Part shown: positions 9,470-18,112 of the stretch, piece after piece | Position numbering within the stretch: position 1 is the first letter of the stretch | Layout: each line of letters starts with the position of its first letter | Assembly: GCA_024707385.1 (NCBI GenBank) | Contig: JANPZW010000009.1 | Location: 62,001 to 126,000, forward strand | Origin: Cellvibrionaceae bacterium | GTDB lineage: Bacteria > Pseudomonadota > Gammaproteobacteria > Pseudomonadales > Cellvibrionaceae | Reading direction: 5' to 3' | Length of the DNA stretch: 64,000 nt | Notes under the pieces: model-generated | Told to the model about the DNA's origin: nothing | The model's database searches: none | The model's input: only the letters and a program-made list of their open reading frames with translations | Program-made: the position numbers and the translations under genes

Positions 9470-10195
9470 TCAGCCTCCTACGCGCAGGGCGGCCAGACGC
9501 TGATGAGCCGGCAGCTGCTCCACCGGGCGTCCGCTCCGGGTGGCGAGGTAGTGCTCATTGAACACCAGAAAATAATCCTCCAATACCTCGCCATTTGCCT
9601 CCTCACCGCACAGGCGCAGCAATTCCGCCGCCGCTTCCGCCGTGGCCAGTTGGCCGTCGCGAATTTTCTGCCGCACGGCGTAGCGCCCTTCCTGAGCGCT
9701 GGCGAAGGTCAACACCGGCAAATCGGCGAGCCAGGCGCTGGAGCGGAACATGCGGCTCGCCTGCCGCCAGGTGCCGTCCAACAACAGTAATGTAAGACGC
9801 TTACCCTGCAGCGGAGGCGCGGAGGTGTGAATCGTCCGCCCGCTGGTCTCATCGGCGGGGAAAACAATGACCGGGTAACGCGCCGGATCCGCCAGCAGCG
9901 CCAACAAGTCGGCTGCGGGTTCGGTGCGCGACCATTCAAAAGCCGAGACGTTGGCAGGAAAAATATCGGCGATCAGTCGCCCGGTATTGGTGGGTTTGAA
10001 GACTTCGTCATGGTGCAGCAGCAAAACAAAATCCACCTCGCTGTCACGCGTCACCGCCCAGGTGCAGATACACACCGGCTCCGCCAGAAGACAGACCGCA
10101 CAGCGGCGCACGGATTTGCCGCGCGCAAGAAAAGGCCGGGTGGAATTTGCCAGGCACTGCTGGCGCAAAAGGTGGACGGAATTGGACACGATCAT
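9470..10195 (-). CDS. DTW domain protein, probable tRNA-uridine aminocarboxypropyltransferase
   Basis: This is a 241-residue DTW-domain protein. A Cys cluster near the N-terminus (RRCAVCLLAEPVCIC) is the zinc-binding motif of the family. LLLDGTWRQASRMFRSS contains the D-x-T-W signature, and LATAEAAAELL follows near the C-terminus. E. coli YfiP/TapT, the nearest characterised relative, makes 3-(3-amino-3-carboxypropyl)uridine in tRNA from S-adenosylmethionine. The ATG at 10195 gives a 30-residue leader before the Cys cluster, typical for this family. It is divergent from uppP, the 185 bp between them serving as promoter region for both. Function is family-based. Confidence 0.8.
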   Translation of the reverse strand: MIVSNSVHLLRQQCLANSTRPFLARGKSVRRCAVCLLAEPVCICTWAVTRDSEVDFVLLLHHDEVFKPTNTGRLIADIFPANVSAFEWSRTEPAADLLALLADPARYPVIVFPADETSGRTIHTSAPPLQGKRLTLLLLDGTWRQASRMFRSSAWLADLPVLTFASAQEGRYAVRQKIRDGQLATAEAAAELLRLCGEEANGEVLEDYFLVFNEHYLATRSGRPVEQLPAHQRLAALRVGG

Positions 10196-10380
10196 CTCGA
10201 TGACGGAAGTGGCTTTTCTGTTAAACTCGCCGCCGCTCGCGGCCCGGCAGGGCCGGCATTTTACACATTCGCGCCTCCGTTGGTTGCGGCCGCACAGACC
10301 GCGCGAACGGATCGGGGCAGATTGGACCGAAACCTATTCTTCAGCGGGCCACTCCGCTGGCCAAATGGACCAGATTTCCC

Positions 10381-11181
10381 ATGACGATTCTGCAAACACT
10401 CGTCCTCGGCATACTTCAGGGGATTACCGAATTTCTTCCCATCTCCAGCTCCGCCCATTTGATCCTGGTGCCCCTCGTCACCGGTTGGCCGGACCAGGGT
10501 GTGGCATTCGACCTCGCGGTCCATGTGGGCACCCTGCTGGCTGTGGTGCTGTATTTCCGCAAGGACCTGCTGGCCATCACCCGCGATGGGACGCTTTCCA
10601 TTATCCAGCGCCGCCAAGTCGGCCAAAGCCGACTCGCCTGGGCCGTTCTGCTGGGCACAATTCCAACTGGCCTCGCCGGGCTATTGTTGATGGACCTGGT
10701 TGAGACCAGCCTGCGCTCCATGGCGATCATAGCCGCGACCACTGTGATCTTCGGCCTGCTTCTGGGTCTGGCGGATATGACGAACCGCGGCACACGGGAG
10801 TTGGATCAACTCACCTGGCGCGACGTGGCCATTATCGGCCTCGCCCAGGCACTCGCCTTGATTCCCGGCACCTCCCGCTCCGGCATCACTCTGACCATGG
10901 GCCTCTTCCTCGGCCTGACCCGACAGGCAGCGGCACGGTTTTCCTTTCTCCTGGCGATCCCCATCACAGCGCTGGCGTCTGCGGCAAAAATCACTGAGCT
11001 GGCGCAAAGCGATCTGGTGGTGAACTGGATGCTTTTTTTGCTCGGAGGCGCGACAGCGTTTATCACTGCGATTCTGGCGATCCACTACTTCCTGCAACTG
11101 CTCAATCGTTTCGGCATGATGCCGTACGTGATCTATCGTCTAGTTTTGGGGGCGGTCATTTACTTCGTCTTCCTCCACTAA
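10381..11181 (+). CDS. uppP: Undecaprenyl-diphosphatase (BacA type)
   Basis: This 266-residue polytopic membrane protein hydrolyses undecaprenyl pyrophosphate to the monophosphate carrier lipid for peptidoglycan and other envelope polymers. It has the two family motifs: GITEFLPISSSAHL (residues 14-27, with Glu17 and the PxSSSAHL signature) and PGTSRSGIT (around 162-170, with the catalytic Arg/Ser region). About eight hydrophobic segments fit the inverted-topology fold. Length matches E. coli UppP (273). The CorA-type gene follows 50 bp downstream on the same strand and may be co-transcribed. Confidence 0.95.
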   Translation: MTILQTLVLGILQGITEFLPISSSAHLILVPLVTGWPDQGVAFDLAVHVGTLLAVVLYFRKDLLAITRDGTLSIIQRRQVGQSRLAWAVLLGTIPTGLAGLLLMDLVETSLRSMAIIAATTVIFGLLLGLADMTNRGTRELDQLTWRDVAIIGLAQALALIPGTSRSGITLTMGLFLGLTRQAAARFSFLLAIPITALASAAKITELAQSDLVVNWMLFLLGGATAFITAILAIHYFLQLLNRFGMMPYVIYRLVLGAVIYFVFLH

Positions 11182-11231
11182 GATCAAGCGCGACTTTTAC
11201 CTGAGCAACCGCACCAACGGGACCACTCCAC

Positions 11232-12185
11232 ATGTTGAGGCTCTTCAAAATCAACAACGGCCTGATCAGTGAGAAAACCGTGCTTGCCGATCCCATTCCA
11301 CTGCGTCTGGAAACGGCAGATTGGATCGATGCACAGGATCCGAGCGAGGAAGAGCGGCAACAGCTCAGCACCCTGCTGCGCAGCGATGTGCCGGAATCCG
11401 ACGACGTGGAGGAAATCGAAGCATCCGCACGCTGCTTTGTCGATCAGTCCGGCATTCACGTGCACTCACTTTTTCTGACTCAGGAAGAAGGCCGCTACAA
11501 CACGGTCTCGGTTGCCTGCATTCTGCAAAACGAAAGGCTGATTACCGTGCGCGAAGGCGAAGTGGCGGATTTCCGTTTGATGCGCATGCGCGCCCGCCGC
11601 GGCCAGGTGGAAAGCAATTCACCGACGCAACTGCTGGTCACCCTGTTTGAGCAAAAAGTCGAAAACCACGCGGACGCCCTGGAGGATATTCACCGCAAGC
11701 TCGAAGGCGTCAGTCATATGGTGTTGGAGAACGAAGAGGCGGATCTGGAGGATGCCATCAGCCAGCTCGCCGAACTCGAAGACAGCAACGGAAAAATTCG
11801 CCTGTGCCTGATGGATACGCAACGGAATATTTCGTTTCTCGTGCGCCATCTGCGCGAGCAGGTGGGCGCTATGGAAAACCTGCGGGAAATCATGCGCGAC
11901 GTGGAGACCCTCATGTCCCACACCACGTTTCTGTTCGACAAAATCAACTTCCTGATGGACTCCACCCAGGGTTTTATCAATATCGAACAGAACCAAATCA
12001 TCAAAATCTTCTCCATCGCCGCCGTAGTATTTCTTCCCCCCACGCTGGTGGCGAGCATCTACGGCATGAACTTCCATTACATGCCGGAGCTGGACTGGCT
12101 GCTCGGCTATCCCTGGGCAATCGGTCTGATGATCGCCTCCGGCATGGCGCCCTACTGGTATTTCAAGAGCAAGGGCTGGCTCTAG
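11232..12185 (+). CDS. CorA/ZntB-family divalent cation transporter
   Basis: This is a 317-residue protein with a large soluble N-terminal domain rich in acidic and helical segments, then two C-terminal transmembrane helices. The first ends in the signature YGMNF (GMN at residues 278-280), which forms the pore entrance of CorA/ZntB channels. The periplasmic loop MPELDW and second helix LGYPWAIGLMIASGMAPYWYF follow, and the chain ends in Lys/Trp. The family mediates Mg2+, Co2+ or Zn2+ flux as pentamers; whether this is a CorA uptake channel or ZntB cannot be settled by eye. The gene lies just downstream of uppP on the same strand. Confidence 0.85.
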   Translation: MLRLFKINNGLISEKTVLADPIPLRLETADWIDAQDPSEEERQQLSTLLRSDVPESDDVEEIEASARCFVDQSGIHVHSLFLTQEEGRYNTVSVACILQNERLITVREGEVADFRLMRMRARRGQVESNSPTQLLVTLFEQKVENHADALEDIHRKLEGVSHMVLENEEADLEDAISQLAELEDSNGKIRLCLMDTQRNISFLVRHLREQVGAMENLREIMRDVETLMSHTTFLFDKINFLMDSTQGFINIEQNQIIKIFSIAAVVFLPPTLVASIYGMNFHYMPELDWLLGYPWAIGLMIASGMAPYWYFKSKGWL

Positions 12186-12256
12186 CGCCACTGCCGTTTT
12201 TAGATTCTTACTACCTCAGTTTTATGAATGCCGGATATCGGAAAACAAGGAGATTC

Positions 12257-12646
12257 GTGAGCTACGGATGGTTGCTGCTGCTCTGTCTGCTGCTGGCTGG
12301 CTGCGCCTCGCGGATCAGCCGAACAACCCTGGTGTTGGACTACGCCGACTTCGGCCCGCAGCCGATGGCATACAAAATCCTGGGACCGAAAAATTATCAG
12401 TGGGAGCCACAGACATCGATCCCGTTTGGCGACGAGCCGGTGCGGGTGGTGGTCTTCCGCAATATCGATCTGGACAAGGTGAAGCTGCATTATCCTGTGG
12501 CGCGCGAGCTCAATCAGGATTACCGCTACCTGCCGCATGCCGAGGCGATGGATTACCTCGAACAGAAGATCCGTCAGAACCTCTTGACCCGCGTTACGCG
12601 ACGCCTTGAAGCAACCCGCGAGCGGATCCGCGCGGCGCTCGAATAG
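12257..12646 (+). CDS. Small hypothetical lipoprotein
   Basis: I place the start at GTG 12257 because AAGGAG lies 6-7 bases before it. An ATG at 12224 in frame adds 11 residues but has no ribosome site. The N-terminus MSYGWLLLLCLLLAGC is a compact type II signal peptide with lipobox LAGC. The rest (129 residues in all) is basic, with no domain I recognise. Its last third (EAMDYLEQKIRQNLLTRVTRRLEATRERIR, given here only as an outline) is probably a long amphipathic helix. It follows the CorA gene by about 70 bp. Its stop codon is separated by a single base from the stop of the convergent von Willebrand A gene, leaving no room for a terminator between them. Confidence 0.55.
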   Translation: MSYGWLLLLCLLLAGCASRISRTTLVLDYADFGPQPMAYKILGPKNYQWEPQTSIPFGDEPVRVVVFRNIDLDKVKLHYPVARELNQDYRYLPHAEAMDYLEQKIRQNLLTRVTRRLEATRERIRAALE

Positions 12647-12647
12647 A

Positions 12648-14909
12648 TCAGGTCTTGTCCCGGTCCAGATCGTCCAGATCATCCGCCTCCCGGCGCGGTT
12701 CTCCGTCCAACTCGTCGATCAGACTGGAAATGGCGTCGTCCAGCTCGCTTTCCGCCATATCCAGGCCCTGAGCCCGGCGAATCTCCGCGACGAAATCCTC
12801 CTTCGCCTCATCCGATTCATTGCCCATCACCTGCTCCACCAGCTCCTGCTGCAGATCTTCCGGGAATTCCTCATCCACAACGTCTTTGAGCGAGGGGATC
12901 GCGTCATCGGAACCTTCGTTCGCAAGATCCTCCATGGGCGGCTCCATATCATCGTCCGACTCCGCGCCATCCATCGCCATATCACTCGCCGCAGAAGGTG
13001 CCACCGGCGTCAGGTCGGAAAAATCCATCACGGGCTCCGAGGTCTCTGCCATGGATCTGCGGAACAGCCAGTAGCCGCCGCCGAGGATCACCAGGTTGCC
13101 CAGCCCCAGCAGGGCGTAGATCAGCCAAGTCGGCATAAAGTCGCGCGCAGCGTCCTCGACCACCCCAGGTGCCGGTACGGTAGGAGCAGGTTCGACAGCC
13201 GGAGCAGGCTCAACGGAGGGAGCAGGTTCAATAACTGGCGCAGGCTCTACCACTGGTGTTTCCGGCGGCAGAAAGCTCGCATCTGCTCCCTGGCGATAAG
13301 TGAACGGTGTCAGCGCATAAGAAAACGCCTCTTTGCGCATATCGGTTCCGGCCACCTGCACAGTGACCTGATACTCGCCCGGCATATCGATCGGCACCGC
13401 CGTCTGCCACTCGCCCTGCCGCACCATATCCACCGGCTTCACCAGCCGCCGGCGGATGGGATTGACGATGGTGGCGGCGATTTGCGTTTGGGAAGGATCA
13501 ATAAGTTCGCTGTGCGAGCGCACCGTCAGCAGATAGCGCATCACGCCCTGTTCGTCCGTCTCCGGCTGCAGGCTCGCGCTGAAGGGTTCGCGCACCGTCA
13601 CGCGGTGGGCAAACTGGCGCACGAAGGTTTTGCCATCAACGGTGAGCTGAAGATCGTAGATACCTACTTTGGCGAACATAGGCAGCTCGATGGTGAAAAG
13701 ACCGGCGTCGCTGGCTGACGTGCCGGGCAGGCTTGCGCTCCAGTACCCCGGCGCCAAACTTTCCACCGTATCCCCGAAGGCGATCTCCAACCGGCTTTCC
13801 ACCAAGCGCAAAAAATTCTTCTCGGCGATAGGTTTGCCGTCGCCCAGGAGGACAAAGCTGAGGGTTTCCCGGTTGCCGCTAAAGAGATTGCTGGGCAGAT
13901 CCTTGACCCTCAGAGCGAGATTGCTCACCACGGTCACCCGGCTCTGCGGCGCGACAGCGGCGTAAATCTGCCATTCGCCTTCGTAAGGTTTGCGCACGCT
14001 GATCAAGTCATATTCGTCGGTGCGCACCCAACGCACGTCTTCGCGGGTGGTGCCAGCCTGTATCGCCTCTTCGTCCGGCCCAATCAGACGCGTCTGCTCG
14101 GTCGGATTCTGGCGGAAGATCAGCGCGGTAAATTCATTGACACTGGAGTCCACCAGGAAGCGGTTGTTGACCAGCGGCACTTTCTGGCTGGGCACCGCCA
14201 GATCAAATGCCTGCAGAAAGATTTTCATCAGATCATCGGCGGTTTTGGCGACGGCGAAAGTACCATCGGTGGTGATGGCGAGTTTTTCCATCAATCCCCG
14301 ATCCGCCTCTTCCGACAGAGCCACCGCATGCACTTTGTAGCCCGCCTTTTTGAGAGCGGGAAATACCTGCTCCACCACCCGGCGCCACTCCGCCTCGTTT
14401 TCTACGGTGGACTTGGAGATATCCACCATGCCGTCGGTAAGCAGAATGACACTGGTGGCATAGCCGGGATTGCCGGCCGCCATATCGTGAGCTGCGGTTT
14501 CCAGCGCGCCACCGATATTGGTGAACAAGCCCACGGAGTTGATTTCGGAGGATTTACGGCTCGCCGCATCGCGCCAGGCGGCGTTCACGACTTGGTGAGG
14601 AACCAGCATATTGACGGCTTTGCCGAAGGTCCACACCCCCGCCTTGGCGCCATCTGGCACCATCCGCACCAACAGATCCACCGCCGGTTGGCGCAGGTTG
14701 TTCGGGTCATTGCGTTTCATGCTGCCGGAAACATCGATCACCAGGCGCACATCGACTTTGGCCGGAGCGCTTTGCTGCGCAGTGGCAATAGAGGGAACAG
14801 TGGCGAAAGAGGCAACAGTGGCAATCAAGAGCAAAAGCACACTCGCCGCAATGCGGGAGTGGCGCAGCGGTATCTGCATGAAACTGCGAGAAGGTGAGTA
14901 CATAATCAT
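12648..14909 (-). CDS. Exported von Willebrand factor A domain protein with C-terminal membrane anchor
   Basis: This 753-residue protein has an N-terminal signal peptide (hydrophobic VLLLLIATVASFAT, AxA-type site near ATA-QQ). The vWA domain begins at VDVRLVIDVSGSMKRNDP, which contains the metal-ion-dependent adhesion site DxSGS, and includes ILLTDGMVD. Beta-rich domains follow to about residue 560. A Pro/Glu/Val/Ala repeat (PAPVIEPAPSVEPAPAVEP) then leads to one transmembrane helix (LIYALLGLGNLVILGGGYW) and an acidic cytoplasmic tail of about 110 residues. The arrangement resembles a gammaproteobacterial vWA family of unknown function; substrate and partners are unknown. It may display the vWA domain in the periplasm while the tail signals inside. 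Upstream are a small membrane protein and slyX; downstream it is convergent with a lipoprotein gene. Confidence 0.7.
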   Translation of the reverse strand: MIMYSPSRSFMQIPLRHSRIAASVLLLLIATVASFATVPSIATAQQSAPAKVDVRLVIDVSGSMKRNDPNNLRQPAVDLLVRMVPDGAKAGVWTFGKAVNMLVPHQVVNAAWRDAASRKSSEINSVGLFTNIGGALETAAHDMAAGNPGYATSVILLTDGMVDISKSTVENEAEWRRVVEQVFPALKKAGYKVHAVALSEEADRGLMEKLAITTDGTFAVAKTADDLMKIFLQAFDLAVPSQKVPLVNNRFLVDSSVNEFTALIFRQNPTEQTRLIGPDEEAIQAGTTREDVRWVRTDEYDLISVRKPYEGEWQIYAAVAPQSRVTVVSNLALRVKDLPSNLFSGNRETLSFVLLGDGKPIAEKNFLRLVESRLEIAFGDTVESLAPGYWSASLPGTSASDAGLFTIELPMFAKVGIYDLQLTVDGKTFVRQFAHRVTVREPFSASLQPETDEQGVMRYLLTVRSHSELIDPSQTQIAATIVNPIRRRLVKPVDMVRQGEWQTAVPIDMPGEYQVTVQVAGTDMRKEAFSYALTPFTYRQGADASFLPPETPVVEPAPVIEPAPSVEPAPAVEPAPTVPAPGVVEDAARDFMPTWLIYALLGLGNLVILGGGYWLFRRSMAETSEPVMDFSDLTPVAPSAASDMAMDGAESDDDMEPPMEDLANEGSDDAIPSLKDVVDEEFPEDLQQELVEQVMGNESDEAKEDFVAEIRRAQGLDMAESELDDAISSLIDELDGEPRREADDLDDLDRDKT

Positions 14910-15023
14910 CCGCTTGGAACGCCCGCACGGAACGCCGGGATCGCGCTACCGCATATAGGCCAGGATTGGTGCTGTGTTTAGTTATAGCAGCGGATGATGG
15001 TTGCCGCCCGGGAAGGCGGCAAT

Positions 15024-15359
15024 TCAGCCTTCGCGGCGGCTGAATCGGGCGATCAATTGCCAGACGATGGAGATCGCCAGAGCGACGGCAAGAGCAGTCA
15101 GCAGTGGACCGCCGGCGCGCAGAAAATTGTTTTCAAAGATGCCTTCAAACGCGGCGATGATCCACGCGGGAGCGAAGTAGGACATTTGCGTATCGGCATA
15201 CCAGGGCACCAGCAAAGTGACCACCGCCAGCAGGCGAATAAGGCTGCGCAATTCGCGCCAGGGAATGCGCGCGGTCATTATCCAGCCGCCGCAGATAAGC
15301 AGGGCCGCGCCAATCAGATAGGCCAGCCAGCCATACAGATATTCTTCTTGGGTAAACAT
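15024..15359 (-). CDS. Small integral membrane protein, unknown function
   Basis: This 111-residue protein has about three to four hydrophobic segments: YLYGWLAYLIGAALLICGG, LIRLLAVVTLLVPWY, a less hydrophobic central segment and LLTALAVALAISIVWQLI. The start is ATG 15359. It lies 24 bp after the corrected end of slyX (15384), so it is probably the last gene of the rnd-ycgL-slyX transcript. Proteins of this size with a LVPWYAD segment occur next to slyX or recombination genes in related bacteria, but I cannot name a function. Confidence 0.55.
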   Translation of the reverse strand: MFTQEEYLYGWLAYLIGAALLICGGWIMTARIPWRELRSLIRLLAVVTLLVPWYADTQMSYFAPAWIIAAFEGIFENNFLRAGGPLLTALAVALAISIVWQLIARFSRREG

Positions 15360-15383
15360 AACTGTGCGGCTCCCGATGCCGAC

Positions 15384-15622
15384 TCAATAGTGCGGCGGCC
15401 GCTCGTCGGTCTGAGCCGCGCCGCGCTGTTCGAGTTGAAAAAAAGGTCTGTCAGTTTTTGATTCAGCAGCTGGATATGCTGGCGCGCCACCTGCAGTTCC
15501 TGCGCCTGCAGCGCCATCTGCGCGCTCATTTCCTGCAGCGCATCCTCCTGGAACAGGAGGCGGGATTGCAGATCAACGATCTGCTCCGCCAGCGCGGCCT
15601 GGCTGTCAGTAGAGTTTGTCAT
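15384..15622 (-). CDS. slyX: SlyX family protein (frame broken at a T7 run)
   Basis: The N-terminal 60 residues (ALAEQIVDLQSRLLFQEDAL, QLLNQKLTDLFF) match SlyX, a short coiled-coil protein of unknown function. After the run at 15438-15444 the given frame runs on into the next gene's sequence. The +1 alternative gives QLEQRGAAQTDERPPHY and a stop at 15384, exactly the conserved SlyX C-terminus (PPHY). One extra base in the run (or two fewer) restores a 78-79-residue protein of normal length. Its start at 15622 overlaps the end of ycgL by 17 bp. Confidence 0.8.
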
Positions 15623-15893
15623 TATGTTTGTTGATTTCCTGCATATAGGCTTCTGACGGCGGCGGCAATTGCAGGTAGTAGCCCTGCTCTGCCAGCGCCG
15701 CGAGCACTTTTCCCGTATCCGCGCGGGCCAGCTTGCGCTCCGCCGTCAGCAGCATGGTCATCGCCTGCTGCGGCTTGCCAAACAATTCCAGCAATGCCTC
15801 GGGCAATACCTCCAGGCCGCGACTTTTGTCGACGTACAAGTAAGTGCCTTCTTTTTTCGTGCTGCGATAGACACAGCAGATCACGCCATTCAT
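15606..15893 (-). CDS. YcgL domain protein
   Basis: This is a 95-residue YcgL-domain protein: CCVYRSTKKEGTYLYVDK at the N-terminus, then LPEALLELFGKPQQAM and GYYLQLPPP near residues 70-80. The domain is small, conserved in gammaproteobacteria and often encoded next to RNase D, as here. Its start (ATG 15893) overlaps the rnd stop in an ATGA arrangement, implying translational coupling. A biochemical function is not established. Confidence 0.85.
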   Translation of the reverse strand: MNGVICCVYRSTKKEGTYLYVDKSRGLEVLPEALLELFGKPQQAMTMLLTAERKLARADTGKVLAALAEQGYYLQLPPPSEAYMQEINKHNDKLY

Positions 15894-17020
15894 AAAAGCT
15901 TCTGCAATCGGGGTTTCACCAGCTCTGCACGCCAGCCGTCGAATCCGGGGGGGAATACTTGATCGCCGCTGCGACCCTCGTGCAGGGCGCGCATCATAAA
16001 CTCAAAATCGCGCCGGCGGGCGAGATATTCGGGTGCGACCTTCAGCTCCTGCCCCAGCTCGGCGAGCGAGTCGCGCATGGTGTTGATATGCGCCTGCTGC
16101 GCCGAACTGGGCGGGCGCGGCAGACGCGGCGGCAAATCCGCCTCCGCCATAGCGCGCACCGCCGCCACCAATTCAATGATGTGCTCGCCATAGCGGCGCA
16201 AGCTCTTATCACCAAACTCGGGAATTTTGCGCAACTGCGCCACGTCGCTGGGCAGCAACTCCGCTATCGCAAACAAACTTTTGTCGCGCACCACATGGCT
16301 GCGCACCACGTTGCGGGTCTGCGCCGTTTGATCGCGCCAGGCGGCCAGCTCCATCAGCGCCGCGAGTTGCCACTGGTTGAGACGCCAGGCGCCGCGAAAG
16401 CGCTGGCTGGCGTTGCTCAACTTCTGCCCTTCAAGGAAATTGTTGATCAGCAGATTGGATTCGTCCGCCACCCAGGCCTCACGCTGCAAGGTCTGCAGCT
16501 GTTGCTTCAGGTTGACCGCGAGCTGGTGGAGGTATTCCACATCCAGCGCGGCGTAGCGCTGCTGCGCCTCGGTAAGCGGTCGCTGCAGCCAGTTGGAGCG
16601 CGTCTCGTCTTTTGGCAATTGCGTCTGCAGAACCGCATTCACCAGATTGGCGTAACCGACCGAATAGCCGTAACCGCAAAAAGCCGCGGCGATTTGCGTG
16701 TCCAGCAGATTCACCGGCAGGCACTGCAATAAAACCTGGAACACCTCCAAGTCTTCGGAGCAGGCGTGCAGCACCTTTTGCACGTCAGGCGAAACCATGA
16801 TCCGGGCGAGGGGTGAAAAATCGTCGATGCTGCGGGGATCCAGCAGATAGTTGGCCGTGCCGTCGTTCACCTGTACCAACGCCGGCTGCGGATAGAAGGT
16901 GTCGGTACGCATGAATTCCGTGTCCAGCGCCAGCCACGGCAGTTTCAGCCATTGCTCACACAAGCTATGTAACTGGCGGGAATCAGCAACCCAGATAATG
17001 GGTTGGGTGCAGTCGCTCAA
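15890..17020 (-). CDS. rnd: Ribonuclease D
   Basis: This 376-residue 3'-5' exoribonuclease takes part in tRNA 3' maturation and RNA turnover. The DEDD exonuclease domain starts with LALDTEFMRTDTFYPQPALVQ (DxE motif); DLEVFQVLL and the DVEYLHQLA segment supply later acidic residues. C-terminal HRDC-type helical domains follow, with a LNQWQLAALMELAAWRDQ segment. I chose TTG 17020 because AAAGGAG is 9-10 bases upstream and the length matches E. coli Rnd (375). The stop overlaps the ycgL start by 4 bp, so rnd, ycgL and slyX form an operon. Confidence 0.93.
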   Translation of the reverse strand: MSDCTQPIIWVADSRQLHSLCEQWLKLPWLALDTEFMRTDTFYPQPALVQVNDGTANYLLDPRSIDDFSPLARIMVSPDVQKVLHACSEDLEVFQVLLQCLPVNLLDTQIAAAFCGYGYSVGYANLVNAVLQTQLPKDETRSNWLQRPLTEAQQRYAALDVEYLHQLAVNLKQQLQTLQREAWVADESNLLINNFLEGQKLSNASQRFRGAWRLNQWQLAALMELAAWRDQTAQTRNVVRSHVVRDKSLFAIAELLPSDVAQLRKIPEFGDKSLRRYGEHIIELVAAVRAMAEADLPPRLPRPPSSAQQAHINTMRDSLAELGQELKVAPEYLARRRDFEFMMRALHEGRSGDQVFPPGFDGWRAELVKPRLQKLL

Positions 17021-17054
17021 AAGATGCGCTCCTTTTATTTAGAGGTCCCGTTAT

Positions 17055-17645
17055 TTAGAGTTCCCGCCGGCTCGCCAACGCATGCGCCAGGGTGCCGCCG
17101 TCGATATATTCCAACTCGCCGCCGATGGGTACACCGTGGGCGATGCGAGTGACCTTGACGCCGAGGCGCTTGGCTTTTTCCGCAATGTAATGGGCCGTCG
17201 CCTCGCCTTCCATGGTGGGATTGGTGGCCACAATCACCTCTGCGATGCCATCGGCCATGCGCTCCACCAAGTACTGAATGCCCAGCTCCGCCGGCCCTAT
17301 GCCATCAATGGGAGAAAGCCGGCCGTGGAGAACAAAGTAACGGCCATTGAAATTGCCCGACTGCTCCAGCGCAAACACATCCGCCGGACTCTCCACCACA
17401 CACAACAGCGTGGCGTCGCGGCGCGGACTGGCGCAGATGGCGCACTGATCCTGCTCGGTGAGCGTGCGGCAGCTGCGACACTGCTTGACCTGTTCCGCCG
17501 CCGCCAGCAGCGCGTGGGCCAGAGATACGGCGCCCTCGCGATTGCGCTCCAACAGATAAAGCGCAACCCGCTGGGCGGACTTGGGACCCACGCCCGGCAA
17601 TATGCGCAAGGAGCGGATCAGTTGGTCGATAAGGGGACTTAACAC
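17055..17645 (-). CDS. recR: Recombination mediator protein RecR
   Basis: This 196-residue protein of the RecFOR pathway loads RecA onto gapped DNA. It shows the N-terminal helix-hairpin-helix ([19 protein letters not shown]), a four-Cys zinc finger (CRSC...CAIC, about residues 56-72) and a Toprim domain ([12 protein letters not shown], then GIGPAELG and [13 protein letters not shown]). The start is GTG 17645. It lies 8 bp after ybaB, the standard dnaX-ybaB-recR order, so these are co-transcribed. Confidence 0.95.
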   Translation of the reverse strand: MLSPLIDQLIRSLRILPGVGPKSAQRVALYLLERNREGAVSLAHALLAAAEQVKQCRSCRTLTEQDQCAICASPRRDATLLCVVESPADVFALEQSGNFNGRYFVLHGRLSPIDGIGPAELGIQYLVERMADGIAEVIVATNPTMEGEATAHYIAEKAKRLGVKVTRIAHGVPIGGELEYIDGGTLAHALASRREL

Positions 17646-17653
17646 GCAATTCC

Positions 17654-17974
17654 TCAGAAGGGCATTTTGAAGCCAGGCGGAATATTGAGACCCGCAGCGA
17701 GGCCGCCCATCTTCTGGTTCTTTGCCTCTTCCGCCCGGCGCACGGCGTCATTTACCGCCGCTGCGAGCAGATCTTCCAGGAACTCCTTGTCTTCTTTCAG
17801 TACACTGGGGTCTACACTCACGCTGCGTACATCATTGCGCCCGCTCATGGTGACCTTCACCAGGCCGGCGCCAGCTTCGCCGACCACTTCAATATTGGCC
17901 AGATCTTCCTGCATCTTCTGCATCTTGGCCTGCATGGCCTGGGCCTGTTTCATGATTTCGTCCATGTTGAACAT
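17654..17974 (-). CDS. ybaB: YbaB/EbfC family nucleoid-associated protein
   Basis: This 106-residue protein is a small dimeric DNA-binding protein of the YbaB/EbfC family. The N-terminal coiled coil ([19 protein letters not shown]) is followed by [19 protein letters not shown] and a C-terminal [21 protein letters not shown] region typical of the family. It lies between dnaX and recR as in most gammaproteobacteria. The 129 bp that separate it from dnaX hold a GC-rich inverted repeat rather than the usual short gap. Confidence 0.93.
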   Translation of the reverse strand: MFNMDEIMKQAQAMQAKMQKMQEDLANIEVVGEAGAGLVKVTMSGRNDVRSVSVDPSVLKEDKEFLEDLLAAAVNDAVRRAEEAKNQKMGGLAAGLNIPPGFKMPF

Positions 17975-17996
17975 GGTTGCACCTCGTTGGTTGTGG

Positions 17997-18112
17997 ACCC
18001 CACCCTCGCCCGCCCCTTACCGGGGAAGGGAGCCAAACGCCCCGAATACCAATCGGAGCGGGTTTTAGCCCCTCCCCCTGACAAGGGGGAGGCTGGGTGG
18101 GGGTCAGGAATA
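17997..18112. repeat. GC-rich intergenic element with inverted arms between dnaX and ybaB
   Basis: A C-rich arm (CCCCACCCTCGCCCGCCCC) and a G-rich arm (GGGGGAGGCTGGGTGGGGG) flank about 60 bp; each arm also has its own short dyad (CCCCTTACCGGGG; CCCCCTGACAAGGGGG). The dnaX stop codon (18104-18106) lies at the edge of the element. Similar C/G-rich paired hairpins occur as dispersed intergenic repeats in proteobacteria; copy number cannot be judged from this window. Confidence 0.5.
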
